Positions 35,476 to 43,614 of a DNA stretch of 64,000 nucleotides are shown piece by piece. Below the pieces are notes generated by a model. It saw only the letters and a program-made list of their open reading frames with translations, ran no database searches and had not been told where the DNA came from. A program made the position numbers and the translations under genes. The stretch is from positions 496,001 through 560,000 of the forward strand of contig CAVSUB010000002.1 of the NCBI GenBank assembly GCA_963730995.1, read 5' to 3'. Numbering within the stretch: the stretch's first letter is position 1; each line of letters begins with the position of its first letter. This stretch comes from CAVSUB01 sp963730995 (GTDB taxonomy: Bacteria > Acidobacteriota > Vicinamibacteria > Vicinamibacterales > 2-12-FULL-66-21).

Positions 35476-36887
35476 CAGAACTTGACCGCGAAGACCGCGT
35501 TGACGTGATTGTTCTCGCGCGAGACCGGGGCTGTCGAGCCGAGGCGCGTCTGCATCCAGCGATATTCGAGGGAGGCCGACACCTCCGGTGTCAGCTTCAC
35601 GATCGCGCTGGCGAAGAGCGTGCGGTTGTCCTGCCGGAGCACGCGGCCGAGCGCGTCCGCCGGCTTGTCGCGGCCGAAGCCGCCAGTCAACGTCGCCTGC
35701 TCGGTGAGCGAGAACCGTCCCTCGGCCCACCCTCCGGATGCGCGCCCTCCCTGCGAGATGCCGCCCCCGAAAGGCTCCGCGTTCTCGGCGGCGAAGTACT
35801 CGCCAGCCGCGCCGACGCGTCCAGCGCGTCCGTTGAAATCGAGAGCGACCGCCCACGCCTCGTTCAGTTCGTTCACGGACCGGCGCCAGCCGTAGTGCCC
35901 CGAGACCCCTACGTTGATCTCTCGCGGTGTGTCGGTGCTCCCGCGCGCGAATCCAAGCCGCCCTTCGAACGCAGGGCGCATCGATCGCTCTCCGGTGCCC
36001 GGCGGCGGCGCGAAGTCGTACGAGCTCGCGGCGTCTCCGGCAATCGGCGCGACGATGCCGACGGTGGCCGTCAGGTCGCCTCGCAGCTTGCGCTCGACGC
36101 GCGCCTGGGGGACGCGAAGATAGAGGTTGCCAGAGCGGAAGAGCAACGGGAACGAGAATGCCGCGAGCGACGTCGGGTCGCGCGGCGCCAGGATCGCGTG
36201 ATCCTGCCCGATCTCGACTGCGGTGCGGTCGGACTCGACCCGGCCGAACGCGTACAGGAGTCGCGGGAGCCCCATGACCGTCCCGGTCTGAAAGCCGGGG
36301 ACGCCGCCGAGGAAGTCGGCGATGATGGTGCCGCTGGCCTGCCAGTTGCCAACATCGATTCCGCCCACGTCCAGCCCTATCCGGCTCTGTCGCGCGGTGG
36401 CGCTCATGGAGCCGCGCGCGCCGCTCTCGGTCGAGGGGTTGCCCACCAGGTTCGGATTCTCCAGCCAGTTTCCTTCGCCGGAGTTCACATAGGTGTTCGT
36501 CAGGATCGTGCCCGTCAGCTTGACCGGCATCCTGGAAGCGGACTCGACTTTCGATTGCGCGTGCTCTTCGATTTGCGACTTCAGCACGTCGAGCATTTCT
36601 GGAGTGACCTGCGAAATCGGCGGCTGGACGTCCCGCGCAACGGTTTGCGGCGCAGGAAGCTGCGCGGATGGACCGCTTGCGGCGCCAAGCTCTCCTATCG
36701 CCGCACGGAGAGAAGCCACCTCGTTCCGGAGGCTTGTGAGCTCGTCCTGGAGCTTTGCGAAGTCGGCGGCCGTCGGCGGTGCCGGGGCTGTCTGCGCGGC
36801 TGCGGGCGGTGCGGCCAACAGACCGGCGACGAGCATCATGACGACGACGCTGCTCAGATTTCGAACGAGAGCGTGGAGAGTGCACAT
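35475..36887 (-). CDS. Outer-membrane porin-like beta-barrel with N-terminal coiled coil
   Basis: 470 residues from ATG 36887. Signal peptide at about 10-32 (SSVVVMMLVAGLLAAPPAAA), then a heptad coiled coil (FAKLQDELTSLRNEVASLRAAIGEL). The rest is a barrel with many alternating strands ending in ENNHVNAVFAVKF, where the terminal Phe is the outer-membrane assembly signal. It resembles DcaP/OmpA-type trimeric porins. The stop overlaps the start of the cupredoxin gene by one base, so the two are translationally coupled. Confidence 0.85.
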   Translation of the reverse strand: MCTLHALVRNLSSVVVMMLVAGLLAAPPAAAQTAPAPPTAADFAKLQDELTSLRNEVASLRAAIGELGAASGPSAQLPAPQTVARDVQPPISQVTPEMLDVLKSQIEEHAQSKVESASRMPVKLTGTILTNTYVNSGEGNWLENPNLVGNPSTESGARGSMSATARQSRIGLDVGGIDVGNWQASGTIIADFLGGVPGFQTGTVMGLPRLLYAFGRVESDRTAVEIGQDHAILAPRDPTSLAAFSFPLLFRSGNLYLRVPQARVERKLRGDLTATVGIVAPIAGDAASSYDFAPPPGTGERSMRPAFEGRLGFARGSTDTPREINVGVSGHYGWRRSVNELNEAWAVALDFNGRAGRVGAAGEYFAAENAEPFGGGISQGGRASGGWAEGRFSLTEQATLTGGFGRDKPADALGRVLRQDNRTLFASAIVKLTPEVSASLEYRWMQTRLGSTAPVSRENNHVNAVFAVKF

Positions 36888-36989
36888 GGCGCGGATTCTA
36901 CCGCCGCATCCGGCCGCTGCATTCGCAGGAACGTACAACTCACGCAATCTTTACCGCGCATTCACCGTACTCTCGCAGTCGAGGGCCGG

Positions 36990-37019
36990 TTGACAATTGT
37001 ACTATTGTACTAGTATAAG
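36990..37019 (+). promoter_or_regulatory. Strong sigma-70 promoter with tandem ATTGTACT operator
   Basis: TTGACA at 36990-36995 and TATAAG at 37014-37019 with an 18-base spacer. The spacer contains two perfect copies of ATTGTACT (36996-37003 and 37004-37011), and TTGTACTAGTATAA is a near-palindrome that could bind a repressor of the GntR type. It points toward the gene at 37114, about 90 bases downstream. The divergent porin gene starts about 100 bases the other way, so the site may control both. Confidence 0.6.
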
Positions 37020-37113
37020 CATTCATCGCGACGGCAGCAGTTCGGAGGCGCTGTGCGGGCTTTGGAAAGTCTTCGGCAGGTGGTCCAGAGGACCGGCCTG
37101 ACGCGATCGTACA

Positions 37114-37530
37114 ATGGCCCGAACGATGCCCCGTGGGTGGCTGCTCCTTCTCTGCGCGGTGCTCTTCGTATGGCAGCCGTTGACGTTTGCGGTGGAGGTT
37201 TCATCCACGCTTCCGTCAATCGGAATGCGGGGCGCCGCCGGCGCAATCGAGCTGGGCGCGCATGGTGTCGTGGCGGCGTTGTCGTTCGCGGCTGGCTGGG
37301 CGCTCTGGCAGACCAGTCCTGCTGGTCCGATGCTGGCGACGATCGCGATCGCGGCGGCAGCGGTGGCCGGCGTGCAGTCGCTCTACTGGTCCGTCCTGCC
37401 GAACAACGTCTTTCCCTCCGACAGGCTTCCGCTGTCGATTTTCATCGTGACGACTGCGTGCGCGTGGCTTCTGTATCTACGCCGGTCGAAGCGGGTTCGG
37501 GCTACGTTGTCAACACCACTTTCCCGATGA
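37114..37530 (+). CDS. Small membrane protein of unknown function
   Basis: 138 residues with about four hydrophobic helices: at 8-27 (WLLLLCAVLFVWQPLTFAV), about 42-66, 70-90 (MLATIAIAAAAVAGVQSLYW) and 105-122. It is basic at the C-terminus (RRSKRVRATL). I do not recognise the family; it has the size of DoxX-like or DUF4345-like membrane proteins. It overlaps the convergent quinone oxidoreductase gene by 29 bases. The strong promoter at 36990 probably serves it. Confidence 0.6.
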   Translation: MARTMPRGWLLLLCAVLFVWQPLTFAVEVSSTLPSIGMRGAAGAIELGAHGVVAALSFAAGWALWQTSPAGPMLATIAIAAAAVAGVQSLYWSVLPNNVFPSDRLPLSIFIVTTACAWLLYLRRSKRVRATLSTPLSR

Positions 37531-38476
37531 CTGCTCCGCTCTCCAGCGTGCGATGCGCATCGGCGGCGCGCTCCAGTGGAAAGATGCTGTGGACCAGAGG
37601 CTTGACGGTGCCTGCGGCGAGGAGCGGCCACACGTGCGCTTCGAGGTCGCGCCCGATGGCTCCCTTTTCTTCGACGCTGCGCGGGCGCAGCGTCGAGCCG
37701 GTGAGCGTCGCGCGGCGCTGCATCAGCGCTGTCAGGTTGATCTCGGCCTTGTTGCCTCCCTGGAGACCGATCTGCACGAGACGGCCGTCCTTCGCGAGGC
37801 ACTCGATGTTGCGGCCAAGGTAGTCGCCGCCGATGATGTCGAGGATGACGTTCACGCCCTGACCGTCGGTCAGCGCCCGCACAGCCTGGACGAAATCCGT
37901 TGTCCGGTAGTTGATCGCGCGCGCGCCGAGCCGCTCGCACGCGGCGCACTTCTCATCCGATCCTGCCGTCGCGAGCGCGGTGGCGCCAAACGCCCACGCC
38001 AGCTGGATCGCGGTCGTTCCGATGCCGCTCGTCCCGCCGTGAATCAGCACGCGCTCGCCTTCACGCAGGACCGCGCGCTGGAAGAGATTGGTCCAGACCG
38101 TGAAGAATGTCTCGGGGATTGCGGCCGCGTGGAGGCGGTCGAGTCCGGCTGGAATCGGAAGGCACTGAGGCTCGGGAACGGCGCAGTACTCCGCGTACCC
38201 GCCGCCCGCCACGAGCGCGCAGACGCGATCGCCAGGCTGCCAACGCCGGACCTCCGGGCCGATGCGCTCAATCGTTCCCGCCACCTCGAGTCCCGGCACG
38301 TCCGAGGCGCCAGGGGGCGGCGCGTATCTCCCGAGGCGCTGCATGATGTCGGGCCGATTGACGCCGGCCGCCTCTACACGGACGAGGACGTCGGATGGTC
38401 CGACATCCGGTAACGGCCGTTCTTCGAGTCTGAGCACGCCGGGACTGCCCGGTGTCGAAATCGCGATGCAACGCAT
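37502..38476 (-). CDS. NAD(P)H quinone oxidoreductase (zinc-free MDR family)
   Basis: 324 residues of the medium-chain dehydrogenase/reductase family, PIG3/QOR branch. The start is typical (MRCIAISTPGSPGVLRLEERPLP), with the GroES-like part containing GVNRPDIMQRLGRYAPPPGASDVPGLEVAGTI cut across lines, and the Rossmann motif VLIHGGTSGIGTTAIQLA. Zinc ligands are absent. The end PLERAADAHRTLESGAVIGKVVL is typical. Soluble one- or two-electron reductase of quinones; physiological substrate unknown. A GGTTCC array and an AGCTG hairpin lie just upstream of the start. Confidence 0.92.
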   Translation of the reverse strand: MRCIAISTPGSPGVLRLEERPLPDVGPSDVLVRVEAAGVNRPDIMQRLGRYAPPPGASDVPGLEVAGTIERIGPEVRRWQPGDRVCALVAGGGYAEYCAVPEPQCLPIPAGLDRLHAAAIPETFFTVWTNLFQRAVLREGERVLIHGGTSGIGTTAIQLAWAFGATALATAGSDEKCAACERLGARAINYRTTDFVQAVRALTDGQGVNVILDIIGGDYLGRNIECLAKDGRLVQIGLQGGNKAEINLTALMQRRATLTGSTLRPRSVEEKGAIGRDLEAHVWPLLAAGTVKPLVHSIFPLERAADAHRTLESGAVIGKVVLTT

Positions 38477-38500
38477 CCGCTTACTCTACACGGTGGGAGG

Positions 38501-38573
38501 AGGTTCCAGGGGTTCCAGGGGTTCCAGGGGTTCTAGAGGTTCTAAGGTTCTAAAGGTTCTAAAGGTTCTAGGG
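38501..38573. repeat. GGTTCCAGG/GGTTCTAAA word array
   Basis: Seven to eight tandem words in one orientation, drifting from GGTTCCAGG to GGTTCTAAA along the array. No opposite-orientation partner is adjacent; instead a hairpin of a different word family follows at 38575. Confidence 0.8.
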
Positions 38574-38574
38574 T

Positions 38575-38656
38575 AGCTCTCAGCTGTCAGTTCTCAGCTG
38601 GATCCTGTTCGGGCGCTCGCTGAAAGCTGAAAGCTGACAGCTGAGAGCTGAAAGCT
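38575..38656. repeat. AGCTGACAGCTG-word hairpin
   Basis: The left arm (38575-38603) has AGCTCTCAGCTGTCAG words. The right arm (about 38619-38656) has GCTGAAAGCTGACAGCTGAG words, their reverse complement. It lies immediately downstream of the minus-strand hydrolase gene. Confidence 0.8.
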
Positions 38657-38697
38657 TCATGGAATCCACCCCATCGAGTGGATTCCGAGACCTTGCG

Positions 38698-39609
38698 TCA
38701 AGTCGTTCGCCTGCGCCGCACGGCCATGGTGCACGCGAGACCGGCGGCGACGGCAATTCCGGCGGCAAGCTTCGGAAGAGGATCCGGTGGAAGGCTGACA
38801 ATGCCTCGCTCGTTCGTGACGGCGGGACGTCGCGCGTAGCGGCCGATTCGCGGGATTTCCTGCTCTTCGAAGCGCGCTACGAGATTCCGAAGCGCGGCGC
38901 GCACCTCCGCCCCGCGAAGGGGCTCGCCGTGGCCGGCGGCAAGAACGTCCGGCTGCAGCGCGGCAAGGCGGCCGACGGACTCGCCCGCGGACTGCCAGTC
39001 TGACGTGAAGAACGCGGGCGGTCCGTGCACTGCCCGACGTTGAGTGCTCACCGCGATCGCCGACTCCTGCTGCACGGTCGCGACGGCGTCGCCAGCGATC
39101 AACACGCGGTCGCGATCCCGGAACAGCGAGATGTGGCCGGGCGCATGTCCTGGCGTGTGCACCCAGCGCCAGGCCTCCAGCCCCGGGACGGCACCACCTT
39201 CGGGGAGACGCTCCAGCCGAGCGGAGATGTCGATGGGCCCGCGAGGATACAGTCGCGAGAGGAGTGACAGGACCCCTCCGCCTGCGAGCGGGTCGGCTGG
39301 CGGATATCTCGACTGCCCGGTCAGGTACGGTGTCTCGAGCCGATGCGCAAACACCGGCACCGGCCATTCCTCCAGCAGTGCTTCGAGCGATCCCACATGG
39401 TCGAAGTGACCGTGGGTCAGCACAATCGCAGCCGGATGCGCTGAAGAGCCGACGAAGGCTTGTGCGGCGCTCCGGATCGCAGCCGCGTAGCCGCGAAGGC
39501 CGGCGTCAATCAGAACCCATGAGGTCGGCGTCCGGACCATGTACACGTTCGCCATCATGGTGCGCAGAAACAGGACGCCATCCGCGACCTCTCGCGGGTT
39601 GTTCCGCAT
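38698..39609 (-). CDS. Metallo-beta-lactamase-fold hydrolase with C-terminal membrane helix
   Basis: 303 residues from ATG 39609, preceded by GGAGG. The zinc-binding signature is AIVLTHGHFDHVGSL (HxHxDH), followed by a third-site His in VHTPGHAPGHISLF, an Asp in VLIAGDAVAT and a His in VLAAGHGEPL. The C-terminal segment LPKLAAGIAVAAGLACTMAV is a probable membrane anchor, unusual for glyoxalase II-like hydrolases. The larger frame to 40098 is a shadow. Substrate unknown. Confidence 0.92.
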   Translation of the reverse strand: MRNNPREVADGVLFLRTMMANVYMVRTPTSWVLIDAGLRGYAAAIRSAAQAFVGSSAHPAAIVLTHGHFDHVGSLEALLEEWPVPVFAHRLETPYLTGQSRYPPADPLAGGGVLSLLSRLYPRGPIDISARLERLPEGGAVPGLEAWRWVHTPGHAPGHISLFRDRDRVLIAGDAVATVQQESAIAVSTQRRAVHGPPAFFTSDWQSAGESVGRLAALQPDVLAAGHGEPLRGAEVRAALRNLVARFEEQEIPRIGRYARRPAVTNERGIVSLPPDPLPKLAAGIAVAAGLACTMAVRRRRTT

Positions 39610-39665
39610 TCCGTACCTCCAGATGCCGCCCGCCGTGCAAGCGGCATTCCCTGGCTCCGATCGTG

Positions 39666-39700
39666 TCGGGATCGGGGACCAGGGATCCGGGATCTGGACC
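39666..39700. repeat. Short GGGATCCGG-word array
   Basis: GGGATCGGGGACCAGGGATC and a following GGGATCTGG lie in the 137-base spacer upstream of the hydrolase gene. They belong to the word family seen at 3046, 21082 and 61182. Confidence 0.55.
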
Positions 39701-39746
39701 ACATCGGAGTCAAGCCGACCGTTATCGTCTTTCCCGAGCCACCGGC

Positions 39747-40175
39747 TCATCTGACTTGAACCTCGCCGACCTGCACGCCTCGATTCCCATCCTTCGTTCG
39801 ATCGACGCGGATGTCCATCCGGCGCACCCGGCGCGCGCCTCGAGGCGGGAGCTGCACCGTCACGAGATGCCACCCGTCGTCGTTCAACACGAGCCGATCG
39901 ACCAACCGGTCGTCGATCGTGAGCGTCACCGTGACCGGGATGTCCGACGGCGCGGCGACTGACGTGCGGATCGGGACGTCGATCGCCGACGCATCGGATC
40001 GCACGAAGAACGAAGCATGCCCGCCCGTCCAGCGATAGCGCGTGCCGTCTGACCCGGTCTCCCACCCTCTGAACCCGGACTCGATGCGGATCAGCCAATC
40101 GGGATCGCGCAGATACGCGAGCGCGGCGATCGCGAGCAGGCTCGTCACGATCAGCAGGACACGGTTTCTGGTCAT
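39747..40175 (-). CDS. Membrane-anchored hypothetical protein
   Basis: 142 residues with one N-terminal hydrophobic helix (RVLLIVTSLLAIAALAYL) and a beta-rich periplasmic part (IDVPIRTSVAAPSDIPVTVTLTIDDRLVDRLVL cut across lines) that resembles a carbohydrate-binding-like sandwich. No family recognised. The start overlaps the stop of the upstream membrane glycosyltransferase-like gene by four bases (ATGA). The two are therefore translationally coupled and probably work together in envelope glycan handling (inference). Confidence 0.7.
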   Translation of the reverse strand: MTRNRVLLIVTSLLAIAALAYLRDPDWLIRIESGFRGWETGSDGTRYRWTGGHASFFVRSDASAIDVPIRTSVAAPSDIPVTVTLTIDDRLVDRLVLNDDGWHLVTVQLPPRGARRVRRMDIRVDRTKDGNRGVQVGEVQVR

Positions 40176-41461
40176 TGCAGCCGCAGGAAGAGGGTGCGGT
40201 ACTGGTCCCAGGTGAGATCGCTAGAGGGCAGAACGCCGTTCCAGTACTGGAGCATCTGCATGGTCGACAGCAGGACGAGCAGCAGCGTTACGAACGAGAC
40301 CCCAACCCGACGGCCAGGTGTTCTGCCGCTCCACTCGAAGAAGGCGGCGAGGCCGATGGCCAATACGGGGAAGAGATCCACGAATCCTCGATGACCGTAG
40401 CTGCCGCCGAACTGCCAATCCCACCAGCTCGCGATCAAGTACGTGTCGAGCGCGAAGATAACGGCCGCCGGCAGGAGGAACGCGCGCGCGGGACCACGAA
40501 GCATCGGCAGGCCGGCGAAGGCGAGCAGGAGGAGCGGCGACCAGAAGAAGAGCCCCTTCTGGACGCTGAAGAGCACGCCAAACAGATGCGGAGATGCGAA
40601 CGCGAACCCAAGGGCTCCATAGGAGCTGACCAGAGGTCTGCCTGTTGCCTGATAGTAAATGGCCAATTGCGGCGCGACGATCACGAGCGTAGTAGCAGCC
40701 ATCAGCGCGAGCAGCCTCCAGCGATCCCGAAGGAAGGCCAACGTCTGGCGAGGCCCTCGCAGATTCAGCCCGTAGAGCGGCACGATCGTCAGCAGGATGG
40801 CATTGGTGTGCCTCGTCAGCAGGATCAGGCCGGAGACGACGCCGATCATGACCGCGGCGCGCTTGGTAGGGGCAGCATTCCAACGCTCGGTCAGCTCGAT
40901 CAGCGCCGCGAACAACGCAAACGAGTAAGGGTGGCTGTAGGTCGAGTCGTAGGTCGCGTAGTGGTAGAGATTCGTTCCAAAGAGGAGCGCAACGATGGTG
41001 AGGTCAGAGACGCGATCTGTGAAGTGCCGGCGCAGCACGCGCCGCAGGATGAAGAGTCCGACGATGGTCCATGCCAGGCCTGAGAGGCCCGCTGCGTGCT
41101 GATAGTAGAGTGTGAAGCCGTCGGCCGACAGGTTGGTCCAGTGTGTGAGCCCGTGGGCGGCGAGAAAGAACGGCGTCTGCAGCACCGCGACCCCAATCGG
41201 ATGCGGATTCACCCATCGTCTCGTGCGCGGCCACTTGACGATCACAGAGAAGTCCGGGAACTCTCCGCCGCAGCAGTCGTTGGCGACCGACGAGAGCCTC
41301 GGGTCGCCGTAAATGAACCATGCAGGCAGGTAGACGTAGTAGCTGAACCCGTCGGAGCGAATGGGCGGTCCCGCCCGGCCCGTGGCGTAGACGAAGACGT
41401 AGCCCGCAAGACAGATCAGCGCGAGCGCGGGAACGAGTGGACTCCGCGCCCTGCTAGTCAC
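40172..41461 (-). CDS. Multi-spanning membrane glycosyltransferase-like protein
   Basis: 429 residues with about ten membrane helices. The first periplasmic loop reads AGPPIRSDGFSYYVYLPAWF, with an Asp after an aromatic-rich stretch as in GT-C (mannosyltransferase/ArnT-like) enzymes. NPHPIGVAVLQTPFFLAAH and TRHTNAILLTIVPLYGL follow. Probably transfers sugar from a polyprenyl-phosphate donor; donor and acceptor unknown. It lies in a tight operon with a DUF885-type gene upstream (gap 3) and an anchored protein downstream (overlap 4). Confidence 0.75.
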   Translation of the reverse strand: MTSRARSPLVPALALICLAGYVFVYATGRAGPPIRSDGFSYYVYLPAWFIYGDPRLSSVANDCCGGEFPDFSVIVKWPRTRRWVNPHPIGVAVLQTPFFLAAHGLTHWTNLSADGFTLYYQHAAGLSGLAWTIVGLFILRRVLRRHFTDRVSDLTIVALLFGTNLYHYATYDSTYSHPYSFALFAALIELTERWNAAPTKRAAVMIGVVSGLILLTRHTNAILLTIVPLYGLNLRGPRQTLAFLRDRWRLLALMAATTLVIVAPQLAIYYQATGRPLVSSYGALGFAFASPHLFGVLFSVQKGLFFWSPLLLLAFAGLPMLRGPARAFLLPAAVIFALDTYLIASWWDWQFGGSYGHRGFVDLFPVLAIGLAAFFEWSGRTPGRRVGVSFVTLLLVLLSTMQMLQYWNGVLPSSDLTWDQYRTLFLRLQ

Positions 41462-41464
41462 TCT

Positions 41465-42802
41465 TCATCTGCCGGCACCCAGCCCTGAGGGGAGCCGCGG
41501 CGACGATAACAGCTTCTCGAACTCGGCCCAACGTGTGTCGGCGTGATCGGGCGTGCCGCCGCGCGACTCGATGTACTGGCGGACCATGTCCTTTCCGAGG
41601 TTGTAGTTGATCACGTAGCTGCGGTACTGGTCGAAGAAACGGACGCGCTGCTTCGCGCGATCGACGGGCATCAGTGCGTACTGTTCGAGCCAGGTCGCCG
41701 CCGTCGACGCGTTGATGTAGCCATTCAGATAGCGTCGCGCGGCTTCGTTACCGGCGTACGACAGCCGCTCGACCAGCGCTTGCGCGTCGTAATAGGCGGC
41801 GGCCTTCGAGGGGTCGAGCCCTGCCGCCGGAAACAGAACCCGTTGTTCGAACTCGACACGTTCCCTGCCGGGAAAAGCGACGTCGATGCCGAAGTTAGCG
41901 GTTCCTTCGGCGATCAACGACTGCGGCGAGAAAAGCGGGTAGACCGAGAACTCGATCCAGCCCCGTTCCTTCACGAGGTGCGTCTCGAGAAGGGCGTTGT
42001 AGACGTGATGGCCGGGATAGCCCTCGTGGCACGCGAGATCGACCGCGCGATCGATGTAGATCGGCAGGTCGGTGTTGACCTGAATCAGGCTCCGGAACCC
42101 GCCCTGGTACCAGTTGTAGCCGCTCCACGACTTGTTCTTGACGTACTCGACCGTGAACTGTTCGCCGGCCGGCAGCTTGACGTGGGCCGCCGTACGTTCG
42201 CGGCACGCCTGGATGGCCAGTTTGAAGACTGCGTCGAGCTTGGCGGGCGGAATCACGAACTGACGCCGAAATGCCTCGTAGCGCGTCACGAGCGGACCCT
42301 TGCCGGGAAAGCGCTGCGCCAGCTTGGCGAGAATCTGCTGAAAGTGCGTATCCGGGTACGTGGGCGCGACGGCGTCGTACAGCGCTTTCGACTCCTGGTC
42401 GAACGTCAGACGCTCGCCTTTGAGTATTCGGACGCGGGCGGCGAGGGCGGAGAGCTGGCGCTCGAGATACTGACGCCGTAACGTCACCATCTCGTCAGTG
42501 CCGGATGGCGTTCTTCCCAGTTCGCCCAGCAGCGTCGCCGCACGCGAGGCAATCGCGTCGAGTCCGGGCTTGGCCGCGGCCGCCTCGGTCTTCCACTCGG
42601 ACGGACCGTAGTAGGCGTCCACGTAGTCCGCATCGTGCGCGCCCATGGCCAGCACGAGCTTCACGTATCCTTCGGCTACCCGGTCCATCGGCGTGGACGG
42701 CCCCTTCGCTCGTTGCTGCGCCGCGAACGGGCGTCGCGATTCCGCGCCGGCGAGGAGCGCCGTCGCAAGGATAACCGCCAGCGCCCATCTGCCATTTCGC
42801 AT
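41465..42802 (-). CDS. Exported DUF885-like metallopeptidase
   Basis: 445 residues with a signal peptide (WALAVILATALLAGAESRR). The motif DLACHEGYPGHHVYNALLET contains the His-Glu plus Pro-Gly-His-His pattern seen in DUF885 proteins, which are thought to be zinc peptidases. A second acidic residue occurs in SLIAEGTANFGIDVAFPGRE. The N-terminal half is helical. It is the first gene of a three-gene envelope operon. Peptidase activity is inferred from family only. Confidence 0.8.
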   Translation of the reverse strand: MRNGRWALAVILATALLAGAESRRPFAAQQRAKGPSTPMDRVAEGYVKLVLAMGAHDADYVDAYYGPSEWKTEAAAAKPGLDAIASRAATLLGELGRTPSGTDEMVTLRRQYLERQLSALAARVRILKGERLTFDQESKALYDAVAPTYPDTHFQQILAKLAQRFPGKGPLVTRYEAFRRQFVIPPAKLDAVFKLAIQACRERTAAHVKLPAGEQFTVEYVKNKSWSGYNWYQGGFRSLIQVNTDLPIYIDRAVDLACHEGYPGHHVYNALLETHLVKERGWIEFSVYPLFSPQSLIAEGTANFGIDVAFPGRERVEFEQRVLFPAAGLDPSKAAAYYDAQALVERLSYAGNEAARRYLNGYINASTAATWLEQYALMPVDRAKQRVRFFDQYRSYVINYNLGKDMVRQYIESRGGTPDHADTRWAEFEKLLSSPRLPSGLGAGR

Positions 42803-42913
42803 CGGGCTATCTTGTCACTAAGTGGCCGCCCGCCCCGGCGGATTCGGCGGCATGTGACCATGCGGCTCTCCCGATTCAAACACTCCCTTCCAGATAAAGT
42901 ACGGTGAAAGCGG

Positions 42914-43561
42914 ATGCGCAGTCTCTTCTTCTCGTTTCTCGGCTACTTTCTGACTCCGCCAGGCCTTGTCGCGATGGCCGCGCTCGATTCGTCGTTGATC
43001 TTCTTTCTGCCGCTCGGCATCGACTTCGTTCTGATCCTTCTGTCCGCACGCAAGCCGGAGCTCTTCTGGTTGTACGCGACGCTCGCAGCCGCAGGATCGC
43101 TCGCAGGTTCCGCTGTGACGTTCTGGCTCGGCGGTCAAATTGGCGAACACGGAATCGCGAAGCTCGTGAGGCCGTCGAGGCTGTCCAGGATACAAGAACG
43201 CATCAATGCGCGCGGCGCTTACAGCCTCGCGCTCCTGGCGATGATTCCGCCGCCGTTTCCGTTCACGGCCTTCGTTCTGACGAGCGGCGCCTTCCGGGTG
43301 TCGGCTGGGCACTTCTTCACGACGCTCGCGGGCGTCCGGCTTTTGCGATTCGGCATCGAAGGCGCGCTTGCCGCGCACTATGGACGCGGGATCGTCGGCT
43401 GGATGAAGTCGGACATCTTTCGGTGGTTCGTTGGCGCATTTATCGTTCTTGCCGTGGCAGGAACCATCCTCTCGGCGATCGCCATTGTGCGGAGCACGAG
43501 ACGCCGGACGGGCAAGCGCGCCGGGACCAGGCAGGTCAAAGGATCCCGCCGGTCAGCGTGA
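42914..43561 (+). CDS. VTT/DedA-family membrane protein (YqaA-like)
   Basis: 215 residues with about five hydrophobic segments. The VTT domain pattern is seen in ALDSSLIFFLPLGIDFVLILL, then AGSLAGSAVTFWLGGQIGEHG and IPPPFPFTAFVLTSGAFRVSAGHFF (the re-entrant proline motif). The C-terminal tail is Arg/Lys-rich. Family members scramble or flip phospholipids or undecaprenyl phosphate. It diverges from the DUF885 gene with a 111-base spacer. Substrate not determined. Confidence 0.85.
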   Translation: MRSLFFSFLGYFLTPPGLVAMAALDSSLIFFLPLGIDFVLILLSARKPELFWLYATLAAAGSLAGSAVTFWLGGQIGEHGIAKLVRPSRLSRIQERINARGAYSLALLAMIPPPFPFTAFVLTSGAFRVSAGHFFTTLAGVRLLRFGIEGALAAHYGRGIVGWMKSDIFRWFVGAFIVLAVAGTILSAIAIVRSTRRRTGKRAGTRQVKGSRRSA

Positions 43562-43614
43562 GATTCAAGGATCTCCGCAGGCTGCACTAGAATAACGCCG
43601 GCCGATACGACTTC

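Noticed and set aside
34780..36885. A single 701-residue minus-strand frame
   Set aside because: Only its last 231 residues are real (the cupredoxin from 35475). The rest is a shifted frame of the porin gene.
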